Made by a program: the position numbers and the translations under genes. From Syntrophomonadaceae bacterium (GTDB taxonomy: Bacteria > Bacillota_D > Dethiobacteria > DTU022 > PWGO01): a stretch of 11,054 nt of DNA. Location of the stretch: positions 1 through 11,054 of the forward strand of contig PWGT01000010.1 in NCBI GenBank assembly GCA_003554535.1. The letters are read 5' to 3'. Below are positions 1 through 6,574 of the stretch, piece by piece. Positions within the stretch are counted from its first letter, which is position 1. Each line of letters starts with the position of its first letter. Under the pieces are notes generated by a model. The model was not told the DNA's origin and ran no database searches. It saw only the letters and a list, made by a program, of their open reading frames with translations.

Positions 1-40
1 AATTAACTTATTATTTAGACTTCTTCGAGGAGGGCTTTTT

Positions 41-1564
41 TTGGGCAGTAATAATTTCCTGTACTTGTTTTTTAGGAGCATTAAAATATTTTTGGTTGTT
101 TTGTTTTTTTTGGGGATAGCTTCTATTTCTGTTAACTCAAAAGCCCAAGGCCATTACTCTAATGAAGGAGAAGGACCTGTTGAATATAAGAGCGTTCCGG
201 TTTTTTCTACAATGCCTTTCTTCATGCAAGAAATTTTAGAAGAGAGTATGGGGCGAGTGGATGAATTACTGGGTAAATTTATAGGTCAATTTTACCCTAC
301 TAACCAGGAAATGTTGCTGGGAACGCCTACCCTCGGAAACTTGATAAGCGGTCATATGCAAAGAATTACTGAACCAGCTTACTGGTCGAATTACTTTACT
401 GAAGCACTGGTTAATGGAGTTTTTGTAATTCCTAAACCGATAGATGTGGTCAAACCGGAAATAATTCTACCTACCGAGGAAATTAAAGAAGGCGACGAAA
501 GCTTAACTTTGCCCAGGCGAGAAATAGATCTCAGCGAAGTTACTTATGAATGGCAGGGAAGAGAGAAGACTATTGAGGAATTTGTAATTACCACCCCTAC
601 AGATTGCCTGGTAGTACTACATGATGGAGAACTGGTCTATGAAGATTATGCTGATGGCTGGAATCCCGATATGAGGGGTCAGCCCTGGTCCGTAACTAAA
701 TCTTTTACGTCTGCTCTGGTAGGCATTGCTTGGGAAGAGGGGAAAATTCATTCCGTCCACGATCCCATTGAGAAATATATCCCTGAATTAGAAAATACTG
801 ATTGGGAGGGTGCTACCATTGAAAATTTACTCCAAATGGAATCTGGCACCTATTGGGATGAAGATTTGCCTGTACTGGCTTTCAATTGTCAGGTGCAACA
901 GTGGACGGGGTTATTTCTTGATTATCTAACCGACAGTTTATTGGGGGCGAGCCGCAACGAATACCTCAAGTCAATGGAACGTGTTGCAGATCCAGGTGAG
1001 GAGTTTCGTTATAATAGCGGCGACACCCAGGTATTGGCCTGGCTGGTTGAATCGGTTTATGATGATTCATATGCGGAAGTAATGTCTGAAAAACTATGGA
1101 AACCGGCAGGAATGGAAGGAAATGCAAGAGTGATAGCCGATAGAGAAGGAGGGGCTATTGCTTCTCAAGGCCTGTATGCCAAACCTTATGATTTGGCTCG
1201 TTTCGGCGAAATTTACCGTAATAATGGAAAAACTCCGGAAGGCAAGCAGATTATTTCAGAGGAATGGGTAAAAAAATCAATTGATTTTACGGAAGCTTCT
1301 GATGGTGATTACGGCTATCAGTGGTGGTCAAGTGAAACTATAGAAGATCTTTTTGAGGCTTCGGGCTTTCAAGGCAATAAGGTAAGCATTTCTCCAGAAA
1401 ATAATTTAACTGCAGTTCGGCTCAGCCATCACCTGGGAGCAAATTTGCGGCCCAATGGAGATAACCCTTTTAAGTTAGACACTTATGGATTTGAAGTGGA
1501 AATGGGGGGTGACGAATGGGAGCAGGCATATGCTGCCATTGCTGAGGAGTTGGAAGCCGAGTAA
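41..1564 (+). CDS. Exported serine hydrolase, class C beta-lactamase / 6-aminohexanoate-dimer hydrolase (NylB-like) fold
   Basis: 507 residues from a TTG start; GAGGAGGG at 27-34 is an ideal Shine-Dalgarno six bases upstream and no better start is visible. Residues 14-31 form a hydrophobic signal-peptide core after Arg12/Lys15, with a plausible cleavage after S-K-A (residue 35), so the enzyme should act outside the membrane. The penicillin-recognising fold occupies about residues 185-480. The SxxK motif is S217-V-T-K220, the second motif is Y324-N-S, and an H-H-L-G stretch near residue 463 stands where the KTG/HTG box lies. Family members hydrolyse esters, amides or peptides through an acyl-serine intermediate; the substrate cannot be read here. 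About 150 residues lie between the signal peptide and the fold, longer than in NylB, where the nucleophile is near residue 112. It is first in the window, so its upstream context is missing. The fold and active site are secure, but calling it a beta-lactamase resistance enzyme would be unjustified. Confidence 0.9.
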   Translation: MGSNNFLYLFFRSIKIFLVVLFFLGIASISVNSKAQGHYSNEGEGPVEYKSVPVFSTMPFFMQEILEESMGRVDELLGKFIGQFYPTNQEMLLGTPTLGNLISGHMQRITEPAYWSNYFTEALVNGVFVIPKPIDVVKPEIILPTEEIKEGDESLTLPRREIDLSEVTYEWQGREKTIEEFVITTPTDCLVVLHDGELVYEDYADGWNPDMRGQPWSVTKSFTSALVGIAWEEGKIHSVHDPIEKYIPELENTDWEGATIENLLQMESGTYWDEDLPVLAFNCQVQQWTGLFLDYLTDSLLGASRNEYLKSMERVADPGEEFRYNSGDTQVLAWLVESVYDDSYAEVMSEKLWKPAGMEGNARVIADREGGAIASQGLYAKPYDLARFGEIYRNNGKTPEGKQIISEEWVKKSIDFTEASDGDYGYQWWSSETIEDLFEASGFQGNKVSISPENNLTAVRLSHHLGANLRPNGDNPFKLDTYGFEVEMGGDEWEQAYAAIAEELEAE

Positions 1565-1567
1565 AGA

Positions 1568-1592
1568 TCACAGAAGCCCCCTCCCTCTGTGA
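1568..1592 (+). terminator. Small hairpin with C-rich loop after the serine hydrolase gene
   Basis: The arms TCACAGA (1568-1574) and TCTGTGA (1586-1592) are perfectly complementary around an 11-base pyrimidine-rich loop, and the structure starts 4 bases after the stop codon. No strong T-run follows (only CCCTTTT around 1602-1608), so it is a weak intrinsic terminator or a 3'-end stability hairpin. The layout resembles the element after cysE (7575-7604), suggesting a dispersed intergenic repeat. Confidence 0.4.
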
Positions 1593-2144
1593 CCAATAGC
1601 TCCCTTTTGAATAGTTAGCTTTATTTTGCAATCTCCTTTAATTTATAATTTAAGTTTTTGTTGTCAGACAATTTAATTAAATACAAATATTTTTTTAAAA
1701 AATATAAAAATCAGGAAGGATTTATCTTTTCGGTAAAGAAATATATAACATACCATATAGTATAATTTGAAAAAAACATTGAAAAATTAACAGTCTCGGG
1801 CTTGCTAAAACCATCCAATAATAAACTTCGCAACATTTTTATGGAGAAACTTAGAAAAATAATCTTTATTATTATCAACATGTTCCCAGACTCTTGCCAA
1901 TAGCTCAACAGACTTGCTGCAGTAGCGACTATACAAAGAGCCATTAACAGTGAAAATATTTACCCGGCCTTCACCGGTAAGGTTATACAAATAAATAAAG
2001 GGGGGTATAGCTAAAAATTAATAATATCAGTGTTTTTAGCCTGTTTTTTTTAGTACGAAATTGAGTCAATAATATGAGCAACATCCAAACTGGAAATTTA
2101 AGGCCTAATTGGATGGTGCCCATAGTATACAAGGAGGAAAAATT
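1593..2144. other. AT-rich intergenic stretch with no supported gene
   Basis: About 550 bases separate the serine hydrolase from the carboxylase operon. The sequence is very AT-rich at 1620-1790, with long A and T runs. Two overlapping minus-strand open frames of 61 and 77 codons (between 1711 and 1990) were examined; neither has a good ribosome binding site or a recognised domain, and they could at most be decayed remnants. The right part (2010-2051) holds a dyad with a T-run, listed separately, and should also carry the promoter of the carboxylase operon. I could not identify a convincing -35/-10 pair there. Confidence 0.5.
2010..2051 (+). terminator. AT-rich dyad followed by a T8 run, upstream of the carboxylase operon
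   Basis: GCTAAAAA (2010-2017) and TTTTTAGC (2033-2040) form a perfect 8-bp inverted repeat with a 15-base loop. Three bases later there is a run of eight T (2044-2051). On the + strand this has the shape of an intrinsic terminator, but the stem is A-T rich and weak. It could instead be an operator or a leader element of the operon that begins about 95 bases downstream. The role is uncertain; the dyad itself is plainly visible. Confidence 0.35.
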
Positions 2145-3578
2145 ATGACGGGAGATAACACCCTTAAATTGGTTGATGAAACATTGCGTGATGGAACCCA
2201 AAGCCTGTGGGGAATGATGATGAGCTATCATATGATTGAACCGGTTGTCGGCGAAATCGGTGAGATTGGTTTTGATACTGTCATGCCACCGGTGCATGGT
2301 GCTTATCCCACGATTTGGGCTCGTTTCTTTAAGGAAGATCCCCGAGAAGTGCTTCGCATGGTAAGGAATAAGCTAACAAATACCAAATCTAATGTTCGCA
2401 TAATCGGCGTGGGTACAGCGACGAATCTCTCAAAACCGTTTGAAAATAAAACGGTTGCAAAGATGTGCTATCAGTATTTAAAAGAGGCTGTGCCACAGAT
2501 CAATGAGTTTGCATTGATTACTTGTACCCAGGATGAGCTTAGGAGAATATACCCGGTAATATTCCCAACGTTCCGTTCACTGGGAATAGAGCCAATACCC
2601 TATTTGGGCATCGGGCACAGTTCCCGTTTTACTGAAGAATACTACGCCTCTCAAACGAAGGAGATTGTTGAGAAATATAAGCCTAAATCTATATGTATTA
2701 AAGATGTGAATGGATTGCTGACTCCGGAACGTCTCCGGAAGATTCTCACCGCTATACAGGAGGTCGCCGACGGTACGCCTTTCGAGTTCCATGGGCATGG
2801 CATGAACGGCTTACACAGCTATAACGCTGTGGTGGCCATGCAGATGGGAGTGAGGAAAATATCCACCTGTATTCCTCCTTTGGCATATGATTCAAGCCAC
2901 CCTTCAGTATTCAATGTTATCAGTAATGCAAAGGAAATGGGTATAAGCCCCGATATGGATGTGGATGTGGAAAAGATGAAAGAGGTAAGCGAGCGTTTAA
3001 CTAAAATAGGGGAAGCTTATGGTCATCCCGTTGATAATCATCTCCTGCCCTTTGATTTAACAGACTATAAACACCAGATTCCCGGGGGCGTGATCTCCAA
3101 TACCAAAACACAACTGGCGCAATTAGGTCTTTCAGACATGATTGAGGATGTACTGGAGGAAATTCCGCGTATTTTGGAGGAGCTTGGGTACCCCCAAATG
3201 GTTACCCCATTTTCGCAGTTCATTGTGACTCAGGCTGTTCTTAATGTACACGCGGGACGCTGGGAGCAATGCCTTGACTCCATAATCGAGTTTGCTGCCG
3301 GTATGTTTGGTTATGAAGAGGCCGGGGTCCCTTATATGGATCAAAATCTCAAAGATAAGCTTTTTAGCCTTCCCCAGGCTAAGGCGATTATAGAAAGAGC
3401 TGATAATTATGACGAGTATATTAATGAAGACCTTTCGGAAGCAGAATGTATGAAAAGAGCTGGTCTATCGCCTGATGATAGCCTCGAAAGGTACGCCCTG
3501 AAAGTATGTATGGAAGGCGAAGACGAACTGGCTAATGTTACCCAAGGTGGACCTGATTTTTATAAAAAGTATCTATAG
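2145..3578 (+). CDS. Biotin-dependent carboxyltransferase subunit (pyruvate carboxylase B / oxaloacetate decarboxylase alpha-like)
   Basis: 477 residues from ATG at 2145, chosen because AAGGAGGA (2131-2138) lies at ideal distance; an upstream in-frame TTG at 2109 lacks such a site. The N-terminal TIM barrel carries the DRE-TIM signature D11-E-T-L-R15-D16-G-x-Q19-S, giving the substrate arginine and metal aspartate. K176 in ICIKDVNGLL matches the carbamylated lysine, and H206-G-H208 supplies the metal histidines. A PYC/OADA-type domain follows (about 311-370: HQIPGG..SN, then EEIPRILEELGYP and TPFSQ). It should move the carboxyl group from carboxybiotin to an acceptor, in this fold normally a 2-oxo acid such as pyruvate. 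Unlike single-chain enzymes it has no biotin domain; that is the next gene. The segment around 231-244 (TCIPPLAYDSSHPS) departs from the usual TSQP consensus, with Ser240 where pyruvate carboxylases use the proton-shuttle threonine. The acceptor is therefore open. No OadB-type sodium-pump gene is present, so carboxylation is more likely than decarboxylation. Confidence 0.85.
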   Translation: MTGDNTLKLVDETLRDGTQSLWGMMMSYHMIEPVVGEIGEIGFDTVMPPVHGAYPTIWARFFKEDPREVLRMVRNKLTNTKSNVRIIGVGTATNLSKPFENKTVAKMCYQYLKEAVPQINEFALITCTQDELRRIYPVIFPTFRSLGIEPIPYLGIGHSSRFTEEYYASQTKEIVEKYKPKSICIKDVNGLLTPERLRKILTAIQEVADGTPFEFHGHGMNGLHSYNAVVAMQMGVRKISTCIPPLAYDSSHPSVFNVISNAKEMGISPDMDVDVEKMKEVSERLTKIGEAYGHPVDNHLLPFDLTDYKHQIPGGVISNTKTQLAQLGLSDMIEDVLEEIPRILEELGYPQMVTPFSQFIVTQAVLNVHAGRWEQCLDSIIEFAAGMFGYEEAGVPYMDQNLKDKLFSLPQAKAIIERADNYDEYINEDLSEAECMKRAGLSPDDSLERYALKVCMEGEDELANVTQGGPDFYKKYL

Positions 3579-3673
3579 TAACTGCCTGAAAATGCTTCAG
3601 AGAATGCAACTCTAATCAGTTGAAAATAATTAGTGCCAAATTATAAAAAAATTGAAGAGAGGTGGAGTTAGTT

Positions 3674-3937
3674 ATGACAGCAGCAAATAAGAATGACCTT
3701 GTGCCAATTCAAGCGACGGTAACCAGTGTTTTCTATCGCAAACCCAGGCCCGGAGAACCACCTTTCGTGGAGGAAGGTGATCATATTGAAGAAGGCACTA
3801 CAGTCTGTTTGTTGGAAGTAATGAAGTGTTTTAATTCAGTCAGCGCCGGCGTCAAAGGAAAGGTGGAGCAGATTCTTGTGGAAAGTGGGGACCTGGTAGA
3901 GAAAGGAGATACATTAATGCTCATTAGGCCGGAATAA
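3674..3937 (+). CDS. Free-standing biotin carboxyl carrier protein, 87 residues
   Basis: Starts at ATG 3674 with AGGTGG at 3660-3665; a GTG at 3662 in the same frame lies inside that ribosome binding site and is less likely. Only the biotinyl domain is present. The beginning (PIQATVTSVFYRKPRPGEPPF) resembles the AccB-type 'thumb' entry, followed by V-x-x-G-D-x-I-x-x-G and the biotinylation motif E48-V-M-K51. Lys51 is the predicted biotin attachment site, in an EVMK context rather than the commoner EAMK, and C-F-N follows where AccB usually has (M/L)MN. The domain ends with G-D-x-x-x-K-G-D-T-L-M. It should shuttle carboxybiotin between the biotin carboxylase (next gene, 45 bases on) and the carboxyltransferase (95 bases upstream). 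AccB proteins normally have a long N-terminal segment, absent here. A biotin protein ligase must act on it from elsewhere in the genome. Confidence 0.87.
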   Translation: MTAANKNDLVPIQATVTSVFYRKPRPGEPPFVEEGDHIEEGTTVCLLEVMKCFNSVSAGVKGKVEQILVESGDLVEKGDTLMLIRPE

Positions 3938-3982
3938 TGATTTAGACAAATTCCTTTATGAAATTTTGAGGTGAAATAATTT

Positions 3983-5353
3983 ATGAAAAAGAGGAAAGTG
4001 CTTGTTGCCAACAGAGGTGAGATTGCCGTCCGCATTATCAAGGCTTGCCAGGATCTTGACATAGAGACCGTATTGGTTGCTTCAGAAGCTGATACGGAAA
4101 GTATGGCAGCGAAACTGGCGGATGAGGTTGTCTGTATTGGCCCTCCCCATGTTACCTTGAGTTATCTTGATTTAGCAAAAATTATTGATGCTGCTCTCCA
4201 GACCGGCGCAGATGCAATTCACCCGGGATATGGCTTCCTTGCTGAAAATCCGGAATTGCCTGCAGCTTGTGAGAAGAACGATATCGTTTTTATTGGTCCC
4301 CGTTCGGAAACGATGCAGCAATTGGGGGACAAAATAAGTGCGCGAAGTCTGGCTGAGAAAAACGATATTCCCATGACGGATGGTAGTAAAGGTCTTAGAA
4401 GTTTTAAGGATGTAGAAGCTGAAGTTCAAAAAATAGGATCTCTCCCCGTTGTATTTAAGGCGGCTGCCGGCGGTGGCGGACGGGGGATGCGTATCGTCAC
4501 TGAACAAGGCAACTTGAAAGATGCTTTCGATATAGCTTCTAATGAAGCACTGCAAGTCTTTGGTGATGCGACCTTGTTTGTAGAGCGCTATGTACAGAAT
4601 GCCCGGCATGTGGAAGTACAGGTAATCGGAGATAATTTCGGGAATTTAATTCATTTAGGACAAAGAGACTGTTCCGCGCAGAGGCGTTACCAGAAAATAA
4701 TCGAAGAAGCTCCTCCGCCCAATCTTCCCGATGATTTAAGGAATAAAATGCTGGATGCGGCCGTAGAGCTTACTTCAAGTGTTGGTTATAATAATGCGGG
4801 CACGGTGGAGTTCTTAGTTGATAAAGATCGTAATGAATTTTATTTTATGGAAGTTAACTCTCGTATTCAAGTTGAACATCCCGTCACCGAGGAGATAACG
4901 GGTGTGGACTTAGTGAAGGAGCAGATTCAGGTTGCCTTTGGCGCCCCTCTCTCATTGAATCAGGAGGACATAGACTTCCAGGGCCATGCTATCGAATGCC
5001 GCATCACTGCCGAAGATGCCAGAGATAGTTTTATGCCATCGCCTGGTGACATAACATACTTTGCTTTGCCCGGTGGCAAGAATGTCCGAATAGACACCCA
5101 CTGCCATCAGGGATGCACAATCAGTCCATATTATGATCCGTTATTAGCCAAGCTGATTACTACAGGTAATACCCGCGCAGATGCATTAGCGAATATGGAA
5201 ACTGCACTGGCGGAATTTAAAATCGAGGGAATAGAAACTAATATTTCCTTCCTCCAATTCTTGGTTAAGCAGCTTGAGTTTGCGGCAGGAGATATACAAG
5301 TTAATTGGATAGAACATACGATTTTACCTAATTTTGTAGAATTACTAAAATAA
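3983..5353 (+). CDS. accC: Biotin carboxylase subunit (AccC family)
   Basis: 456 residues from ATG 3983, with TGAGGTGA at 3967-3974 as ribosome binding site. It makes carboxybiotin on the carrier protein from ATP and bicarbonate. The full ATP-grasp biotin carboxylase is visible: N-terminal VLVANRGEIAVRII (6-19), G-Y-G-F-L-A-E-N-P (82-90), K117 and K159 for ATP, the glycine-rich loop AAGGGGRGMR (161-170), RRYQK with K238, and E290-V-N292-S-R294-I-Q-V-E298-H-P-V-T-E, which match E. coli AccC E288, N290, R292 and E296 with an offset of two. R340 in ECR matches E. coli R338. All catalytic residues are therefore present and the length is that of AccC. The gene order carboxyltransferase, carrier, biotin carboxylase suggests a dedicated complex rather than fatty-acid acetyl-CoA carboxylase. 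No accA/accD-type carboxyltransferase lies in the window, but sharing this subunit with acetyl-CoA carboxylase cannot be excluded. Confidence 0.93.
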   Translation: MKKRKVLVANRGEIAVRIIKACQDLDIETVLVASEADTESMAAKLADEVVCIGPPHVTLSYLDLAKIIDAALQTGADAIHPGYGFLAENPELPAACEKNDIVFIGPRSETMQQLGDKISARSLAEKNDIPMTDGSKGLRSFKDVEAEVQKIGSLPVVFKAAAGGGGRGMRIVTEQGNLKDAFDIASNEALQVFGDATLFVERYVQNARHVEVQVIGDNFGNLIHLGQRDCSAQRRYQKIIEEAPPPNLPDDLRNKMLDAAVELTSSVGYNNAGTVEFLVDKDRNEFYFMEVNSRIQVEHPVTEEITGVDLVKEQIQVAFGAPLSLNQEDIDFQGHAIECRITAEDARDSFMPSPGDITYFALPGGKNVRIDTHCHQGCTISPYYDPLLAKLITTGNTRADALANMETALAEFKIEGIETNISFLQFLVKQLEFAAGDIQVNWIEHTILPNFVELLK

Positions 5354-5357
5354 GATA

Positions 5358-5444
5358 ATGCAAAGTGAAGTTATAGGTGAAAACGAGGAAGGTTTACTGG
5401 GGGTCAAATGGGCAGCTGCCGCAGTACACATGTTTCAGAAATAA
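5358..5444 (+). CDS. Possible 28-codon micro-ORF after the biotin carboxylase gene
   Basis: An ATG only 4 bases after the biotin carboxylase stop opens a 28-codon frame ending in TAA at 5442-5444. The product is acidic at the front (E4, E8, E10, E11) and then helical and alanine-rich (G-L-L-G-V-K-W-A-A-A-A-V-H-M-F). This loosely recalls the short acidic-plus-alanine segments (E-x-x-A-x-I-A-A-A-x-A-x-Y) seen in small subunits of biotin-dependent decarboxylases and carboxylases. No Shine-Dalgarno is visible, so translation would depend on coupling to the upstream stop codon. The position in the operon, base composition and clean stop make it worth recording, but it is short enough to be chance. 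Confidence 0.3.
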   Translation: MQSEVIGENEEGLLGVKWAAAAVHMFQK

Positions 5445-5508
5445 AATAATATTTGAGTTAAAATATTAACTAACTGACTCAAGAGTAGCTTGATAGGTGG
5501 TGGAGAGT

Positions 5509-6468
5509 TTGAAAAATGTAGCAGTTACTGGGGCGGGAGGGTTTTTGGGCAGAAAAATTATTGAAAGGCTCCTGTCCCACCCAGAAGTTAATTCATTATT
5601 GGCTATTGATGTCAAGCCTTTACCCCAAGACTTCCAATCAGGTAAGTTAACTTTTTACCAGCTTGATATTCGAGATAAACAATTGGCAGAACTTTTTGAT
5701 CAATACGAAGTGGATACAGTGTTTCATCTGGCGTTTGTGGTTAACCCCATTCGGAACCTTAAAGAGATGGAGTCTATAAATGTAGAAGGAAGTAAAAATG
5801 TGCTGAATGCAGTTGTTTCCCAAAGTATTAACCACTTGCTTGTATCTTCTTCCACTTCTGCATTTGGGGCATTCCCCGATCACCCCACTTGGTTAACAGA
5901 AGATACACCGGTTAGGAAACATAACCGTTACATGTATGCCCGGAACAAATATGAAGTAGAAAAACTTTTGGAAGCATTTGTCCGGGAAAATCCCCATATA
6001 AAGACTTCAATTATTAGGCCCTGCATAATTTGCGGGCCCCAGTTGGATAATTATGTATCCCGGATGCTTGTAAGTTGGCCCTTTTTAATACAGATTGGCA
6101 AGGGACGTCCTTATATGCAGTTTGTGCATGAAGAAGATGTGGTAGATATGTTCATGATGATATTTGAAAATGAATTTACGGGTATTTATCATTGCGCCGG
6201 TGAGGGAATTATTTCTACTGAGGAAATAGCAAAGCTTGCCGGAATAAAAATACTTCCTTTGCCGCCCTGGGTAGCTTACCCTTTGACCAATATGTTGTAT
6301 CTGTTACGCTTTCCAGGTGTAGAGGCTCGGGCAGGGATGCTGGATTTTATCCGTTATCGTTGGACTGCTTCAGATGAAAAAACAAGGGATAAATTAGGAT
6401 TTAAACCTCGTTATAGCAGCGAGCAGGTGGTGAAAATTTTAATCCACTCAAAGAAGAGCAAGGAATAA
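5509..6468 (+). CDS. Extended short-chain dehydrogenase/reductase, NAD-dependent epimerase/dehydratase family
   Basis: Start assigned to TTG 5509, because AGGTGGTGGAG (5495-5505) is the ribosome binding site and the in-frame GTG codons at 5497 and 5500 lie inside it; this gives 319 residues. The Rossmann nucleotide motif T7-G-A-G-G-F-L-G14 comes at once, and Asp34 after the second strand (LLAIDVK) favours NAD(H). The active site shows the S-S-S-T stretch at 113-116 and Y143-A-R-N-K147 (YxxxK). N-V-E-G-S-x-N-V-L and I-I-R-P-x-x-I-x-G-P are typical of the UDP-glucose 4-epimerase-like extended branch. The C-terminal half binds the substrate and is not diagnostic. It lies 155 bases after the biotin carboxylase gene with no convincing terminator between (only an AT hairpin, AGTTAA/TTAACT, at 5456-5471), so it is probably on the carboxylase transcript. 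Whether it acts on a sugar nucleotide or on a metabolite of the carboxylase pathway cannot be told. Confidence 0.85.
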   Translation: MKNVAVTGAGGFLGRKIIERLLSHPEVNSLLAIDVKPLPQDFQSGKLTFYQLDIRDKQLAELFDQYEVDTVFHLAFVVNPIRNLKEMESINVEGSKNVLNAVVSQSINHLLVSSSTSAFGAFPDHPTWLTEDTPVRKHNRYMYARNKYEVEKLLEAFVRENPHIKTSIIRPCIICGPQLDNYVSRMLVSWPFLIQIGKGRPYMQFVHEEDVVDMFMMIFENEFTGIYHCAGEGIISTEEIAKLAGIKILPLPPWVAYPLTNMLYLLRFPGVEARAGMLDFIRYRWTASDEKTRDKLGFKPRYSSEQVVKILIHSKKSKE

Positions 6469-6472
6469 ATGC

Positions 6473-6500
6473 TTTACAAAGCCTGTGATTATAGTAAAAT
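6473..6500 (+). promoter_or_regulatory. Likely SigA-type promoter for the serine acetyltransferase gene
   Basis: TTTACA (6473-6478) and TAAAAT (6495-6500) each match the -35 and -10 consensus at five of six bases and are separated by 16 bases. They begin 5 bases after the stop of the upstream epimerase gene. Transcription would start near 6507, leaving a leader of about 68 bases, too short for a T-box. This suggests that the acetyltransferase is transcribed separately from the carboxylase operon. Confidence 0.55.
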
Positions 6501-6574
6501 TTATATAGGAATACTTATGTTTGAAATAAGTTTTCTGGATAAGTTATTATGTTTTGCCATTTGGAGGGGTGTTT

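Noticed and set aside
2109..2144. Twelve extra N-terminal codons for the carboxyltransferase from TTG 2109
   Set aside because: The extension runs through the AAGGAGGA ribosome binding site of the ATG at 2145, and the family motif begins shortly after that ATG.
4172..4609. 145-codon minus-strand frame inside the biotin carboxylase gene
   Set aside because: It lies wholly within a strongly conserved coding region, shows no domain and has no start signals.
6501..6574. A T-box or SAM riboswitch in the cysE leader
   Set aside because: The leader from the likely promoter is only about 70 bases and contains neither the T-box sequence nor the core of a SAM riboswitch.
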